The notes: generated by a model from the letters alone, not told the origin. 64,000 nucleotides of DNA from Pseudoflavitalea rhizosphaerae (GCF_003991355.1 NZ_RCSU01000009.1:62001-126000); one strand, 5' to 3'. Counted from the first letter of the stretch, positions 1 to 9,134 are shown. Program-made: numbers and translations.

Positions 1-211
1 GGAGCCCGCGCGGCCAGTTATCGAAATTGATGAAGGGCATCATTACCAGTACACCTATGACGGTAATGGAAACGAGCCAGTAAAGAACGATAATGATGAG
101 CCGGGTTTTAGGGGAATGCTCCGGAAGCACTACTTTGATGGCCTGGTAAACATAGATATCGAGGACGATCATGATACCGATGATGACCCACCAGAAACCT
201 GAATTGCGCAT
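1..211 (-). CDS. Membrane protein N-terminus, possibly metallophosphoesterase (partial)
   Basis: Reading the reverse strand from the ATG at 209-211 gives about 70 open residues up to the window edge, starting MRNSGFWWVIIGIMIV. Two hydrophobic stretches (about residues 5-24 and 36-57) look like membrane helices joined by a short charged loop. From memory, this resembles the membrane leader of Bacteroidota metallophosphoesterases of the YkuE/YaeI type. The catalytic domain would lie outside the window, so the function is a guess. It is transcribed divergently from parA. Confidence 0.5.
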   Translation of the reverse strand, partial: MRNSGFWWVIIGIMIVLDIYVYQAIKVVLPEHSPKTRLIIIVLYWLVSITVIGVLVMMPFINFDNWPRGL

Positions 212-417
212 TGGATTAGATTTTTTTTGCCTTTGTTAAGAACTTTATTTAACAGTCGAAGCCTGTTTTGGTTGCGATTGTTGGGGCTGAAGCGTATTTT
301 TGCCGTCCTGCCGGCCTGCCGGCACAAATATAACTGGGATTCCCTTGGGCAAAACTAAATTTTGAAGTCTTGCCGAATGGTGACAATTTTACGATCTACT
401 AAATTAGGTACTCTACA
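212..417. promoter_or_regulatory. Divergent intergenic region upstream of parA
   Basis: This 206-bp gap separates the leftmost reverse-strand gene from parA. It contains a 7-bp perfect hairpin, TGCCGGC-ct-GCCGGCA, at 309-324. It also has AT-rich sequence near 355-363 (TAAATTTTG), one base off the Bacteroidota -7 consensus TAnnTTTG. I see no ORF or RNA gene. Promoter assignment is tentative. Confidence 0.35.
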
Positions 418-1218
418 ATGGCCCGAGTAATTGGAGTTGCAAATCAAAAAGGGGGAGTTGGAAAAACCACTTCTGCCATCAATCTGGCCGCCAGCCTGGC
501 GGTGCTCGAATTCAGAACACTGCTGGTGGATGCGGACCCACAGGCGAACAGCACCACAGGTGTTGGTTTTGACCTGCACAATATCCAGCAGAGCCTGTAC
601 GATTGCATGGTGAACGGCACTGCCGCGAAAGATGTGACTTTGAAATCCGAGATCCCCAACCTGGACGTAATTCCTTCCCATATTGACCTGGTAGGCGCCG
701 AAATCGAAATGATCAACTATCCCAACCGGGAGAGCGTACTCAAAGGTATCCTGGAGCCGGTAAAACATGAATATGATTTCATTATTATAGATTGTTCCCC
801 TTCATTGGGCCTGATCACCGTGAATGCCCTCGTGGCAGCCGACAGCGTGATCGTTCCCGTGCAAACGGAATTCTTCGCCCTGGAAGGTTTGGGCAAACTG
901 CTCAATACCATCAAGATCGTTCAAAGCCGTTTGAACACCGCCCTGGTGATCGAAGGCATCCTGATGACCATGTACGATGGCCGTCTCCGCCTCTGCAACC
1001 AGGTGGTGAACGAAGTGCGCAAACACTTCGATGAAATGGTGTTCAATACCATCATCCACCGCAATACAAGGATCAGCGAAGCGCCCAGCGTGGGCAAACC
1101 CGTGATCCTGTACGACGGGCAGAGCAAGGGAGCCATCAACTACCTCAATCTCGCCAAAGAGATCCTGCAGAAGAACAATATGACCAGGATCAGGCAGGAA
1201 GAAAGGATCCTTGAGTAA
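418..1218 (+). CDS. parA: ParA/Soj chromosome-partitioning ATPase
   Basis: 266 aa. The deviant Walker A motif KGGVGKTT at residues 11-18, the LVDADPQAN segment (A') and the [10 protein letters not shown] segment (Walker B) are all present, as in MinD/ParA ATPases. The family binds DNA non-specifically as an ATP dimer on the nucleoid and moves ParB-parS complexes to segregate origins. The gene is followed 47 bp later by parB, the standard pair. Length is normal for chromosomal Soj. Chromosomal parAB is often near the replication origin, but no parS or DnaA box was found here. Recognition is secure. Confidence 0.96.
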   Translation: MARVIGVANQKGGVGKTTSAINLAASLAVLEFRTLLVDADPQANSTTGVGFDLHNIQQSLYDCMVNGTAAKDVTLKSEIPNLDVIPSHIDLVGAEIEMINYPNRESVLKGILEPVKHEYDFIIIDCSPSLGLITVNALVAADSVIVPVQTEFFALEGLGKLLNTIKIVQSRLNTALVIEGILMTMYDGRLRLCNQVVNEVRKHFDEMVFNTIIHRNTRISEAPSVGKPVILYDGQSKGAINYLNLAKEILQKNNMTRIRQEERILE

Positions 1219-1265
1219 TCCGGGACTAAGCACATCTAACCACCATCTGTAAACGCATACAGTTC

Positions 1266-2189
1266 ATGAGCAAAGAAAAAAAAGATAATAACAAGGAATT
1301 GTTAGGTAAGGGCATCCGTTCCCTGTTGCAAAGCATTGACTCAGATTTGAAGACCGGCACCGGTCAGTTGAAAGGAGCAGTTGTGGAAGCAGTCACTACC
1401 ATGCAAAGGATTCCGGTTGCGGACATCGAGCCCAACCCCAAACAACCCCGCCGTGATTTTGACGAGGCCGCGCTCAATGAACTGGCAGCATCTATCAAAC
1501 TGCATGACCTGGTACAGCCCATCACTGTATCCGGACTGCCCGGCGGCAAGTTCCGCCTAATCTCCGGTGAACGCCGCTGGAGAGCTTCCAAAATCGCAGG
1601 ACTGAAAGATGTGCCTGCTTATATCCGTCAGGCCAATGACCAGGAACTGCTGGAACTGGCGCTGCTGGAAAACCTGCAACGCGAAGACCTCAATGCCATG
1701 GAAATTGCGCTTAGCTATAAACGTATGATGGAAGAACTCAATCATACTCAGGAGCAGGTAGCGGAAAGAATGGGAAAAGAAAGAAGCACAGTAGCCAATT
1801 ATATCCGACTGCTGAAACTGCCGCCGGATATCCAGGTGGCTGTTCGCACCAACGTGATCAGCATGGGCCACGCACGTGCTCTCATCAATGTAGACACGGT
1901 GGAAACACAGCTTTTCATCTTCAACGAGATAAAGAAAGAAGGGCTTTCTGTACGCCAGACAGAAGAGCTGGTGCGCAAAATGTACAAGGGGAACCAGCCT
2001 GTTAAATCTTCGGTAAAAGCCAATCTCCCACCTGCCTATAAAAAAATTGAAGATAATTTAGCCTCGCATTTCAGCACCAAAGTAAAACTCAATCATAGTA
2101 AGAAAGGTAATGGAATGATCTCGATTGAGTATTACTCCATCCAGGACCTGAACAAGATCCTGGACCAGATTGGTGTTACTGCCAACTAA
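1266..2189 (+). CDS. parB: ParB/Spo0J chromosome-partitioning protein
   Basis: 307 aa. The N-terminal ParB/Srx-type CTPase domain carries the SGERRWRASKIAGL segment and is followed by ENLQREDLNAMEIA, both family signatures. A central helix-turn-helix (TQEQVAERMGKERSTVANYIRLLKL region) would bind parS, and a C-terminal dimerisation part follows. The first 45 residues are lysine-rich and probably contact ParA. It lies 47 bp after parA and 11 bp before the DUF5683 gene, so the three are probably co-transcribed. No oddity seen. Confidence 0.95.
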   Translation: MSKEKKDNNKELLGKGIRSLLQSIDSDLKTGTGQLKGAVVEAVTTMQRIPVADIEPNPKQPRRDFDEAALNELAASIKLHDLVQPITVSGLPGGKFRLISGERRWRASKIAGLKDVPAYIRQANDQELLELALLENLQREDLNAMEIALSYKRMMEELNHTQEQVAERMGKERSTVANYIRLLKLPPDIQVAVRTNVISMGHARALINVDTVETQLFIFNEIKKEGLSVRQTEELVRKMYKGNQPVKSSVKANLPPAYKKIEDNLASHFSTKVKLNHSKKGNGMISIEYYSIQDLNKILDQIGVTAN

Positions 2190-2200
2190 GTTCATTTTTG

Positions 2201-2965
2201 ATGATACGTTTTCTTCCTGCAATACTTCTGATATTGATGAGCCCGGCTTTTGCGCAGGCGAAAGCGGTTAACACTGTTCTGCATCCAACAACAAATGGAA
2301 CTGTTTACCCGCTGCAATGGCGTTTGCACGATGAAGTGGAGCTGGCAATCATTTACTATTGCGATACTGTGCCGGTAGCCAATGAGATCAAAGTGGATTC
2401 AGGCAGCGTGCAGGCAGACTCCATCATTCCCGTTAAATCAGACACTGCAGTAAAGAAAAAACACAGTCCGCGTAAAGCCGCCATCCGCTCCGCCATCCTT
2501 CCGGGCTGGGGACAGATCTACAATAAGAAATACTGGAAAGTGCCCATTGTCTGGGCTGCCGTGGGGATTCCCGCCGGACTTTTTGTATACAACAAGAACT
2601 GGTATGACCGTATCCGTTATGCGCTGGCTGTAGTGGAAAACAGAAGTCAGAACAATCCCGATAGCATGAACAAAGTGCATGAACAACTCAGGCCGCTTGT
2701 TCAGCGCGGGCAAAGCACTTCCTTGTTGAATTACAGGAGTGAGTACAGAAGGAATATGGATTATTCCATCCTTTTCGGGCTCCTGCTCTGGGGGTTGAAC
2801 ATTGTTGATGCTACAGTGGATGCACATCTCCGCGACTTCGATGTGAGCGATAATATCTCCATGCGTGTTTCGCCTGCTGTGCTTCCAGGCAATATACCCG
2901 GAGTGAGTTTTGTATTTACACTTGGTGCAAATAATCGCACAAAAACTCTACCTTCGCTGCGCTAA
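2201..2965 (+). CDS. DUF5683 domain protein, exported
   Basis: 254 aa from the ATG at 2201; an in-frame TTG at 2198 is less likely. The N-terminus (MIRFLPAILLILMSPAFAQA) is a signal peptide. A conserved block around residues 80-125 (PRKAAIRSAILPGWGQIYNKKYWK) is the DUF5683 hallmark. Hydrophobic stretches around VPIVWAAVGIPAGLFVY and the LFGLLLWGLNIVDA segment suggest membrane association. In Bacteroidota this family commonly sits between parB and dapB, as here. Its molecular function is unknown; the conserved position hints at a cell-cycle or envelope role, which is inference. Confidence 0.85.
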   Translation: MIRFLPAILLILMSPAFAQAKAVNTVLHPTTNGTVYPLQWRLHDEVELAIIYYCDTVPVANEIKVDSGSVQADSIIPVKSDTAVKKKHSPRKAAIRSAILPGWGQIYNKKYWKVPIVWAAVGIPAGLFVYNKNWYDRIRYALAVVENRSQNNPDSMNKVHEQLRPLVQRGQSTSLLNYRSEYRRNMDYSILFGLLLWGLNIVDATVDAHLRDFDVSDNISMRVSPAVLPGNIPGVSFVFTLGANNRTKTLPSLR

Positions 2966-2993
2966 AATTGAAGCAGCACCTGAATAGGAACTT

Positions 2994-3710
2994 ATGAAAA
3001 TCGCACTGATCGGTTACGGTAAAATGGGACAGGCTATTGAAGCCATTGCTTTGCAACGCGGACATGAAGTGGTGTTGAAGGTCTCCATCGAGAACCTGGA
3101 AGACAATACTATCGACAATATCCGCAAGGCAGATGTTGCCATCGAGTTCACCGGACCGGAAAGCGCTTTTGATAATATCATCCGTTGCATGGATGCAGGG
3201 GTACCCGTGGTAAGTGGTTCAACAGGCTGGCTCAACAGGTATGAAGAAGCCAAAGCTCATTGCACCAAACAAAACGGCTCACTGCTTTATGCCAGTAACT
3301 TCAGTGTAGGCGTGAATATTTTCTTTGCACTCAATAAAAAACTTGCTTCCCTGATGACATCCCATCCCGAATACGATGTTCAGATGACGGAAGTGCACCA
3401 TACCCAAAAATTAGATGCTCCCAGCGGCACAGCCATCACACTGGCCGAACAGATCCTCGGAGAGAACAGCAGAAAATCAAAGTGGGTGAACCACAACAGT
3501 GATCAGGCAAATGAACTGGTGATCCTGAGCGAGCGCATAGACCCTGCGCCAGGCACACATATCATCAGGTATACATCCGCCATCGATGATATCGAGATCA
3601 AACACACTGCGCACAGCCGTCAGGGCTTTGCCACAGGCGCCGTTCTCGCTGCTGAATTCCTGCATACCCGGAAAGGGATCTTCTCCATGAGCGATGTGCT
3701 CGGAATTTGA
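2994..3710 (+). CDS. dapB: 4-hydroxy-tetrahydrodipicolinate reductase
   Basis: 238 aa. The N-terminal nucleotide-binding motif IALIGYGKMGQAIE and the catalytic segment EVHHTQKLDAPSGTA (general-acid His and substrate-binding Lys) identify DapB. It reduces 4-hydroxy-2,3,4,5-tetrahydrodipicolinate with NAD(P)H in the diaminopimelate/lysine pathway, feeding peptidoglycan and lysine. At 238 aa it is the short form typical of Bacteroidota (the Escherichia coli enzyme is about 273 aa). It starts 28 bp after the DUF5683 gene and probably ends the parAB operon. Confidence 0.95.
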   Translation: MKIALIGYGKMGQAIEAIALQRGHEVVLKVSIENLEDNTIDNIRKADVAIEFTGPESAFDNIIRCMDAGVPVVSGSTGWLNRYEEAKAHCTKQNGSLLYASNFSVGVNIFFALNKKLASLMTSHPEYDVQMTEVHHTQKLDAPSGTAITLAEQILGENSRKSKWVNHNSDQANELVILSERIDPAPGTHIIRYTSAIDDIEIKHTAHSRQGFATGAVLAAEFLHTRKGIFSMSDVLGI

Positions 3711-3899
3711 TCCATCACAAATTAATTGTGCGCGGATTTTATCCGCTTTCATTACAATTAATGTTATATTTCAGTAAGGAACGTATCCGGTCCTTTCCTT
3801 AACCCCAACCCGGTAATTGAGTACATCTCACCAATTTCATTGTTCGCAGTGTGAGCTATCCGCCAGGCGGTTCCATTTTATCATTAACCCAATAACGTT

Positions 3900-4127
3900 A
3901 TGAAAAAACAAGTTGAGGAGCAGGGTACAACAGAAGTGCGGTTAACAGACCGGGAACTGGAAGTACTGAGGTTGATTGAAAAAGAATACAGCAACAAAAA
4001 GATCGCAGAAACCTTGTTCATCAGTGAAAGAACAGTGGAAACACACAGGAAGAACATTTTCAGGAAAACCCGGACGGGCAGTGTGATCGGATTGATCAAA
4101 TATGCTTACGAGCATAAACTGGTCTGA
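3900..4127 (+). CDS. Stand-alone LuxR-type helix-turn-helix protein
   Basis: 75 aa, made of little more than one GerE/LuxR HTH domain (residues 15-75): LTDRELEVLRLIEKEYSNKKIAE then LFISERTVETHRKNIFRKT. These are the canonical recognition-helix positions of NarL-type response regulators. No receiver or ligand-binding domain precedes it. The 189-bp upstream gap has no in-frame remnant that I can see, so it may be a genuine small regulator rather than a truncated one. The targets are unknown. Confidence 0.8.
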   Translation: MKKQVEEQGTTEVRLTDRELEVLRLIEKEYSNKKIAETLFISERTVETHRKNIFRKTRTGSVIGLIKYAYEHKLV

Positions 4128-4151
4128 TATCCTGCATTCAGAAAATTATTT

Positions 4152-4159
4152 TATCTTTC
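4152..4159 (+). promoter_or_regulatory. Possible -7 element for the Rrf2 gene
   Basis: TATCTTTC matches the Bacteroidota -7 consensus TAnnTTTG at all but the last base and lies 21 bp before the ATG at 4181. Predicted from pattern only. Confidence 0.35.
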
Positions 4160-4180
4160 TCGCCTCGAAATCAATCCCAA

Positions 4181-4591
4181 ATGTTATCGAAGAAAGCACA
4201 ATACGCTTTTAAAGCGCTGATGTACATGGCTGAAAAGAAAGATAACCAGCCCGTGCTCATTGCAGAAATAGCCAAAAAGAAGAAGATCCCGCTCAAATTC
4301 CTGGAGAATATCCTGTTGGAACTGAAGAAAGCGGAGATCCTGGACAGTAAGAAAGGAAAGGGCGGCGGTTATTTTTTCAAAGTGGCGCCAAAGGATATTT
4401 CCATGGCCAAAGTGATGCGCCTGATAGATGGCCCTATCGCCATGCTCCCCTGTGTAAGCCTTTATTTCTACGAGCGTTGTAAAAACTGTGATGAAAAACA
4501 GTGCGGCCTCCATGACATGATGATCACAGTAAGGGATGCAACCCTCAGGATCCTGGAAAAGAAATCCGTGGCCGATATTTCCAAACAATAA
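4181..4591 (+). CDS. Rrf2 family transcriptional regulator, possible Fe-S sensor
   Basis: 136 aa. The N-terminal winged helix (LSKKAQYAFKALMYMAEKK, then KFLENILLELKKAEILDSKKGKGGGY) is typical of Rrf2/IscR proteins. The C-terminal part carries four cysteines, C91, C100, C103 and C108, plus H111, arranged much as the cluster ligands of IscR. It may therefore bind an Fe-S cluster and respond to iron or redox state; that is inference. No Fe-S assembly genes lie beside it. Confidence 0.88.
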   Translation: MLSKKAQYAFKALMYMAEKKDNQPVLIAEIAKKKKIPLKFLENILLELKKAEILDSKKGKGGGYFFKVAPKDISMAKVMRLIDGPIAMLPCVSLYFYERCKNCDEKQCGLHDMMITVRDATLRILEKKSVADISKQ

Positions 4592-4656
4592 TGTCTACCA
4601 ATTGTAATTAAAAGCGTACCGGCACAGATCTTGCTACATCTGTCCATCCTTTTTCT

Positions 4657-4664
4657 TAATTTTG
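4657..4664 (+). promoter_or_regulatory. -7 promoter element of ahcY
   Basis: TAATTTTG is an exact match to TAnnTTTG, 22 bp before the ahcY ATG at 4687. A TTG at 4631-4633 could be the -33 element, although its spacing is slightly long. The predicted leader of under 20 nt leaves no room for a SAH riboswitch. Confidence 0.6.
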
Positions 4665-4686
4665 CGCACGAAATCAAACCATTTAT

Positions 4687-6015
4687 ATGTCAACAATTTC
4701 AAAGTCAACCATTGACTTTTCCTTACCGTATAAAGTGAAGGACATCAGCTTAGCTGAATGGGGCCGCAAAGAGATCCGTCTTGCCGAAGCAGAAATGCCC
4801 GGTCTTATGTCTCTCAGAAAAGAATATGGCGCCAGCCAGCCATTGAAAGGTGCGCGCGTAGCGGGTTGCCTGCACATGACCATTCAAACTGCCGTGCTGA
4901 TCGAAACACTTACGGCCCTTGGCGCTGAAGTAAAATGGAGCTCCTGCAATATCTTCTCTACACAGGACCATGCCGCTGCCGCCATTGCTGCCGCCGGTAT
5001 CGGAGTGTTTGCCTGGAAAGGTCAAACACAGGAAGAAGCTGACTGGTGCATCGAGCAAACGCTGTTCTTCGGTGCTGCCGATCGCCCCCTCAATATGATC
5101 CTGGACGATGGCGGTGACCTCACCAATATCGTTTTCGATAAATACCCTGAGCTGGTTCAGCATATCAAAGGACTCAGCGAAGAAACCACTACCGGCGTTC
5201 ACCGTCTGTATGAAAGAATGGCGAAAGGCACCCTGCCTATCCCCGCTATCAATGTGAACGACTCCGTTACCAAATCCAAATTCGACAATAAGTATGGTTG
5301 TAAAGAGAGCCTGGTGGATTCTATCCGTCGTGCTACCGATATCATGCTTGCCGGTAAAGTGGCTGTTGTTGGCGGATATGGTGATGTAGGTAAAGGTTCT
5401 GCCGCCTCCCTCGCCGGCGCCGGCTGCCGTGTGATCGTTACTGAGATCGATCCTATCTGCGCCCTCCAGGCCGCTATGGACGGTTTTGAAGTGAAGAAGA
5501 TGATCGATGCCGTGAAAGAGGCTGACATCATTGTAACCGCTTCCGGTTGCCGCGACCTGATCACTGAAAAGCATTTCCGTGCAATGAAAGATAAAGCCAT
5601 CGTTTGTAATATTGGCCACTTCGATATCGAGATCGATATCGCATGGCTCAACAACAACTATGGCAAAACAAAAGATACCATCAAGCCACAGGTTGACCTG
5701 TACAATATCGAAGGCAAAGATGTGATCGTACTGGCTGAAGGCCGCCTCGTGAACCTGGGTTGCGCTACAGGACACCCAAGTTTCGTAATGAGTAACTCCT
5801 TCACCAATCAGACATTGGCGCAGATCGAACTATGGACCAACCATAAGAACTACGAGAATAAAGTGTATGTGTTGCCTAAACATCTCGATGAGAAAGTGGC
5901 ACGCCTGCACCTCGGAAAGATCGGTGTTGAACTGGATGAACTGACCACTGAACAGGCTGAATACCTGGGAATTCCAAAAGCTGGTCCTTTCAAGCCGGAA
6001 CATTACAGGTACTAA
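4687..6015 (+). CDS. ahcY: Adenosylhomocysteinase
   Basis: 442 aa. It reversibly hydrolyses S-adenosylhomocysteine to adenosine and homocysteine, clearing the inhibitor left by methyltransferases. The NAD-binding motif [14 protein letters not shown] (about residue 225), the [15 protein letters not shown] segment and the C-terminal KPEHYRY tail are all diagnostic. The length is normal for the bacterial enzyme. It stands alone with its own promoter and a clear terminator at about 6042. Recognition is secure. Confidence 0.97.
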   Translation: MSTISKSTIDFSLPYKVKDISLAEWGRKEIRLAEAEMPGLMSLRKEYGASQPLKGARVAGCLHMTIQTAVLIETLTALGAEVKWSSCNIFSTQDHAAAAIAAAGIGVFAWKGQTQEEADWCIEQTLFFGAADRPLNMILDDGGDLTNIVFDKYPELVQHIKGLSEETTTGVHRLYERMAKGTLPIPAINVNDSVTKSKFDNKYGCKESLVDSIRRATDIMLAGKVAVVGGYGDVGKGSAASLAGAGCRVIVTEIDPICALQAAMDGFEVKKMIDAVKEADIIVTASGCRDLITEKHFRAMKDKAIVCNIGHFDIEIDIAWLNNNYGKTKDTIKPQVDLYNIEGKDVIVLAEGRLVNLGCATGHPSFVMSNSFTNQTLAQIELWTNHKNYENKVYVLPKHLDEKVARLHLGKIGVELDELTTEQAEYLGIPKAGPFKPEHYRY

Positions 6016-6039
6016 AAGAACTTTTTAAATCTGTATACA

Positions 6040-6071
6040 AAGCCCGGCAATTTCCGCCGGGCTTTTTTGTT
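6040..6071 (+). terminator. Rho-independent terminator of ahcY
   Basis: AAAGCCCGGC and GCCGGGCTTT form a perfect stem around the loop AATTTCC and are followed by a T run, about 25 bp after the ahcY stop. Confidence 0.9.
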
Positions 6072-6260
6072 TTCCACCATTCACTTCGGATTCCCGAAAT
6101 CCCTTATCTTGCAAGCCTAACCCTTTATCCAGTTAAATTCTAACCCACTCCCCTTTTAACCGGAAATAACTCACAGGTCCAATATTTTTTTGGAACAATT
6201 ATGCTTTTGTGCAGAATGTAGCACAGGAATTGATAGAAAAGCAATTATTAATAATCATAT
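6072..6260. other. Intergenic gap after ahcY
   Basis: 189 bp, AT-rich (for example at 6181-6260). No ORF, repeat or convincing promoter box was found. It probably holds the promoter of the small gene at 6261. Confidence 0.4.
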
Positions 6261-6548
6261 ATGCGCATTCATTTTGTAAAGAATATTCAGTTCACCAAAC
6301 TGTTGAAGGCTGAGGGCCGTCTGAGAGAATTCAATTTCCGTAAGCTCGGCGGAGAACAGGAAGGAATATTCACTGTAGATGTTGTTGATGACAGAGGCAA
6401 TCGTATTCTCTTCAAAATGCAAAAGGAAGACAGCGCCTGGAAGATCATGGAGCAACCGCTTCCCCGTTGGATCTGGGATAATGAAAAGCGTCTTCACGAC
6501 CTGATTGAAGAAGAATTACAGAACCCTACAGCTTCGCATTTCAGTTAA
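6261..6548 (+). CDS. Small conserved-type hypothetical protein
   Basis: 95 aa, no signal peptide or membrane segment. Charged and mixed alpha/beta in character, with FRKLGGEQEGIFTVDVVDDRGNR suggesting two beta strands followed by a C-terminal helix rich in Glu and Trp (WKIMEQPLPRWIWDNEKRLHDLIEEEL). I do not recognise the family. The ATG at 6261 and the following DUF1905 gene 28 bp downstream in the same direction suggest a two-gene unit. Confidence 0.65.
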   Translation: MRIHFVKNIQFTKLLKAEGRLREFNFRKLGGEQEGIFTVDVVDDRGNRILFKMQKEDSAWKIMEQPLPRWIWDNEKRLHDLIEEELQNPTASHFS

Positions 6549-6576
6549 AAACCGGTAAGTTTATGCCATAATCCTT

Positions 6577-7080
6577 ATGGTCAAATTTACCGCTACGATA
6601 CAGAAGTTTGAAGAAATGGGCGATAAAACTGGCTGGAGCTATATCAAAATTCCTGCAGCCATCGCCCAACAACTTTCCTCCGAAAGAAAATCATTCCGTG
6701 TAAAAGGCAGGCTGGACAAACATGCTATCAATGGCATTTCACTCCTTCCAATGGGCGGTGGCGATTTCATACTGGCGCTGAAAGCAGAAGTGCGCAAAGC
6801 CATCGGCAAACAGAAAGGAGCTAAAGTGGAAGTGCAACTCGCGCTGGACAAAGTACCTTACAAGATCAACCAGGAATTGCTGGACTGCCTGGCTGATGAA
6901 CCCGCAGCACAGCAGCATTTCAATTCCATGCCCCCATCCCACCAGGCTTACTGGAGCAAATGGATCGAAAGCGCCAAAACAGAAGCCACCAAAACAAAAC
7001 GTCTCACTCAATCCGTGATCGCGCTCGCCAAAAAATTCGATTACGGCCAGATGATCAGATCACTCAAACAAGACCGATAA
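6577..7080 (+). CDS. DUF1905 / YdeI-like protein
   Basis: 167 aa. The N-terminal half (about residues 1-95) fits DUF1905: KFTATIQKF, then GWSYIKIPAAIA and a strand-rich core ending in VEVQLALDKVPY. The C-terminal part (LADEPAAQQHFNSMPPSHQAYWSKWIESAKTEATKTKRL) is the bacteriocin-protection YdeI/OmpD-associated domain. This two-domain form is common in soil Bacteroidota. Its biochemical role is not established; the name refers to a weak peptide-resistance link in enterobacteria. It is followed directly by a palindromic repeat element. Confidence 0.85.
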   Translation: MVKFTATIQKFEEMGDKTGWSYIKIPAAIAQQLSSERKSFRVKGRLDKHAINGISLLPMGGGDFILALKAEVRKAIGKQKGAKVEVQLALDKVPYKINQELLDCLADEPAAQQHFNSMPPSHQAYWSKWIESAKTEATKTKRLTQSVIALAKKFDYGQMIRSLKQDR

Positions 7081-7086
7081 AACGCA

Positions 7087-7222
7087 GGGTGTGGCAGAGG
7101 CTGACTAAAAAGGTCAAACGCTGAATATCGGGGAGCTCACTCGCTCGCCTCTGGCGAGTGAGGTTTATTTAGTCGCCTCCGGCGACGCAGTGCTCGCCGG
7201 GAGGCGAGCGACTGCCACACCC
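7087..7222. repeat. REP-like palindromic element, copy 1
   Basis: The outer arms GGGTGTGGCAG (7087-7097) and CTGCCACACCC (7212-7222) are perfect complements. Inside lie three hairpins built on the shared core: a CTCACTCGC...GCGAGTGAG hairpin near 7136-7161, GTCGCCTCCGGCGAC, and CTCGCCGGGAGGCGAG. It sits between two convergent genes. It differs from other copies by a longer unpaired stretch near 7100-7135. Confidence 0.85.
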
Positions 7223-7226
7223 TGAC

Positions 7227-7260
7227 AAAAAAAAGGGCTGTACCTTTGATACAACCCTTT
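7227..7260 (-). terminator. Terminator of the thioredoxin-family gene
   Basis: On the reverse strand AAAGGGTTGTA and TACAGCCCTTT form a stem with one mismatch, followed by eight T residues (the A run at 7227-7234). It lies 20 bp past the stop of the gene at 7280-7843. Confidence 0.8.
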
Positions 7261-7279
7261 GAATAGTTTCTCTGTCTTA

Positions 7280-7843
7280 TCAATGAGCCGCGGCCCGGTC
7301 ATTCTTCCTGAATCTCTCTGCAATCAACTTCAACTCATTTTCCTTAAGGGAAGAAGTCTTTTTCAATACATCCACAAAGAAGTCAACCTCTTTTTGTGTG
7401 GCGGGGCAACCAACATTCTTTCCCTTTGAATCCAGACTGGCGCCGGCCGGACGCTCCTGTGAATCTGCCAGCAGATTTCCTTTAGGATCCAGTATCACCC
7501 AGAATGGAATGCCGAGGTCCGCTGCATGATATTTCTGCAGCAGTTCACTGGCTCCCGGATTTTCATCCTGCTTTTTTGTGGGCGCTTCCTTAACGGTGAG
7601 ATGTTCTACAACATAGCTTTTGTCGAAGAAGGCTTTCACAGACCGGTCGTTCATGGCAGTGTCCATTTTATGGCACCATCCGCACCAGCTGGCGTGAAAG
7701 ATCACGAATATATTTTTCTTTTCTCTGGCAGCAGTTTTGTACGCTTCATTGAGAATGTCGGATGCAGGTTTTGCAGACTGGGCATTTGCAACAAACCCCG
7801 CAACTGTCATGACTAATACGAATGATAAATGGTGCAATTTCAT
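7280..7843 (-). CDS. Exported thioredoxin-family protein
   Basis: 187 aa. The N-terminal signal peptide (MKLHHLSFVLVMTVAGFVANAQS) directs export. A thioredoxin-fold domain follows with FVIFHASWCGWCHKMD, the redox pair being C54 and C57 (CGWC). The cis-Pro segment is YHAADLGIPFWVILDP. The arrangement resembles Thioredoxin_7/DUF255-like periplasmic proteins, which reduce or shuffle thiols in the envelope. The partner is unknown. It is monocistronic, with its own terminator. Confidence 0.87.
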   Translation of the reverse strand: MKLHHLSFVLVMTVAGFVANAQSAKPASDILNEAYKTAAREKKNIFVIFHASWCGWCHKMDTAMNDRSVKAFFDKSYVVEHLTVKEAPTKKQDENPGASELLQKYHAADLGIPFWVILDPKGNLLADSQERPAGASLDSKGKNVGCPATQKEVDFFVDVLKKTSSLKENELKLIAERFRKNDRAAAH

Positions 7844-7927
7844 GGCGTAAAAAAGTTAGGTCTCTAAAAGTAAATAAATTAACTTAAATTGAAAGAACAG
7901 CCTGATTTTCCACACTCTGTTAATATG

Positions 7928-7935
7928 TAAATTTG
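7928..7935 (+). promoter_or_regulatory. -7 promoter element of phoH
   Basis: TAAATTTG is an exact TAnnTTTG match, with TTTTC near 7905-7909 as a possible -33 element. The predicted leader to the GTG start at 8009 is about 65-70 nt. Confidence 0.55.
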
Positions 7936-8008
7936 TATAGAACCTATTCTAAAGATTAGATTTGGAATAGATGGATGGAGTTGGTGAGTATCGCAAGGTA
8001 CCACTATT

Positions 8009-9049
8009 GTGAACTTAAACCTGACGCGCTTGACAGACACAATTATCAACCTTGAAACCGTTAACCCTATCGAGTTCTTTGGCGTTAACAACGGCAAATT
8101 AGACATCCTCAAGAAAAAATTCCCCCTCTTAAAAATCCTCTCGAGGGGCACTCAGTTAAAATTAAGCGGCTCTCCGGAGCAAGTGGGAAGTGCGAAAGAA
8201 AAAATTGAACTCATTGTTCAGTATTTAGAACGCAATGGCCACATGAGCGAAAATTATTTTGAACAGGTCCTTGGCGGCGATGACGCAGAAACGGTGGATC
8301 ATTTTATTGATCGGCACCCGAATGATGTGCTCGTCTTCGGACCTAACGGCAAAACGGTGCGCGCCCGCACAGCCAACCAGAAACGACTGGTGCAGCAGGC
8401 GGAACGCAACGATATCGTTTTCGCCATCGGCCCTGCCGGTACCGGTAAAACCTATACTGCTGTTGCGATGGCAGTACGGGCACTCAAGAACAAGCAGGTG
8501 AAAAAGATCATCCTTACCAGGCCCGCTGTAGAAGCAGGTGAAAGCCTCGGCTTCCTGCCCGGCGACCTGAAAGAGAAGATCGATCCATACCTGCGTCCTC
8601 TTTACGATGCGCTGGACGATATGATCCCTGCAGACAAACTCGGCTATTACATGAGCACACGTGTGATCGAGATCGCACCACTGGCCTACATGCGTGGCCG
8701 TACGCTGGACCATGCCTTCATCATCCTCGATGAAGCGCAGAATGCCACCGACCTGCAACTCAAAATGTTCCTCACCCGTATCGGCGCCAATGCAAAAGCC
8801 ATCATCACCGGCGATATGACGCAGGTTGACCTTCCCAAGAACCAGCGAAGCGGCCTCGAAAAGGCAGTACGCATCCTGAAAAATGTGGATGGCATCGGTC
8901 ATATCGAACTGGATGAGGAAGACGTGGTGCGTCACCGCCTCGTGAAAGCCATTATCAAGGCCTACAATCTTGAAGCGGAACAAAACCCGGAACAGTCGAC
9001 CAACTGGCGCCAGCAGCGTCACAGACTGGACGAAAAGAGTCCCGATTAA
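8009..9049 (+). CDS. phoH: PhoH family ATPase
   Basis: 346 aa with a GTG start. Residues 1-110 form the N-terminal KH-like part. The P-loop GPAGTGKT is at 141-148, the Walker B segment FIILDEAQN at about 237-245, and the sensor region ITGDMTQVDLPKNQRSGL follows. PhoH-like (PhoH/YbeZ-type) proteins are cytoplasmic RNA-associated ATPases, often linked to the endoribonuclease YbeY. ybeY is not adjacent here. Length and motif order are normal. Confidence 0.93.
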   Translation: MNLNLTRLTDTIINLETVNPIEFFGVNNGKLDILKKKFPLLKILSRGTQLKLSGSPEQVGSAKEKIELIVQYLERNGHMSENYFEQVLGGDDAETVDHFIDRHPNDVLVFGPNGKTVRARTANQKRLVQQAERNDIVFAIGPAGTGKTYTAVAMAVRALKNKQVKKIILTRPAVEAGESLGFLPGDLKEKIDPYLRPLYDALDDMIPADKLGYYMSTRVIEIAPLAYMRGRTLDHAFIILDEAQNATDLQLKMFLTRIGANAKAIITGDMTQVDLPKNQRSGLEKAVRILKNVDGIGHIELDEEDVVRHRLVKAIIKAYNLEAEQNPEQSTNWRQQRHRLDEKSPD

Positions 9050-9067
9050 CCTTTTTGATCTCCCATA

Positions 9068-9104
9068 TCAGCCCGCCGGCCAAAAGCCCGCGGGCTTTTT
9101 TCTG
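9068..9104 (+). terminator. Terminator of phoH
   Basis: AGCCCGC near 9069 pairs with GCGGGCT just before a T6 run. A nested AAAAGCCCGCGGGCTTTT palindrome gives an alternative short stem. Confidence 0.75.
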
Positions 9105-9134
9105 CCCCTTTTTCGCCTATTCGCCTACAACCGT

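Noticed and set aside
212-417. Replication origin near parAB
   Set aside because: ParAB often lies near oriC, but no cluster of DnaA boxes or dnaA gene is visible in the window.
4750-5775. 341-aa ORF antisense to ahcY
   Set aside because: It is a shadow frame of a clear housekeeping gene with no independent evidence.
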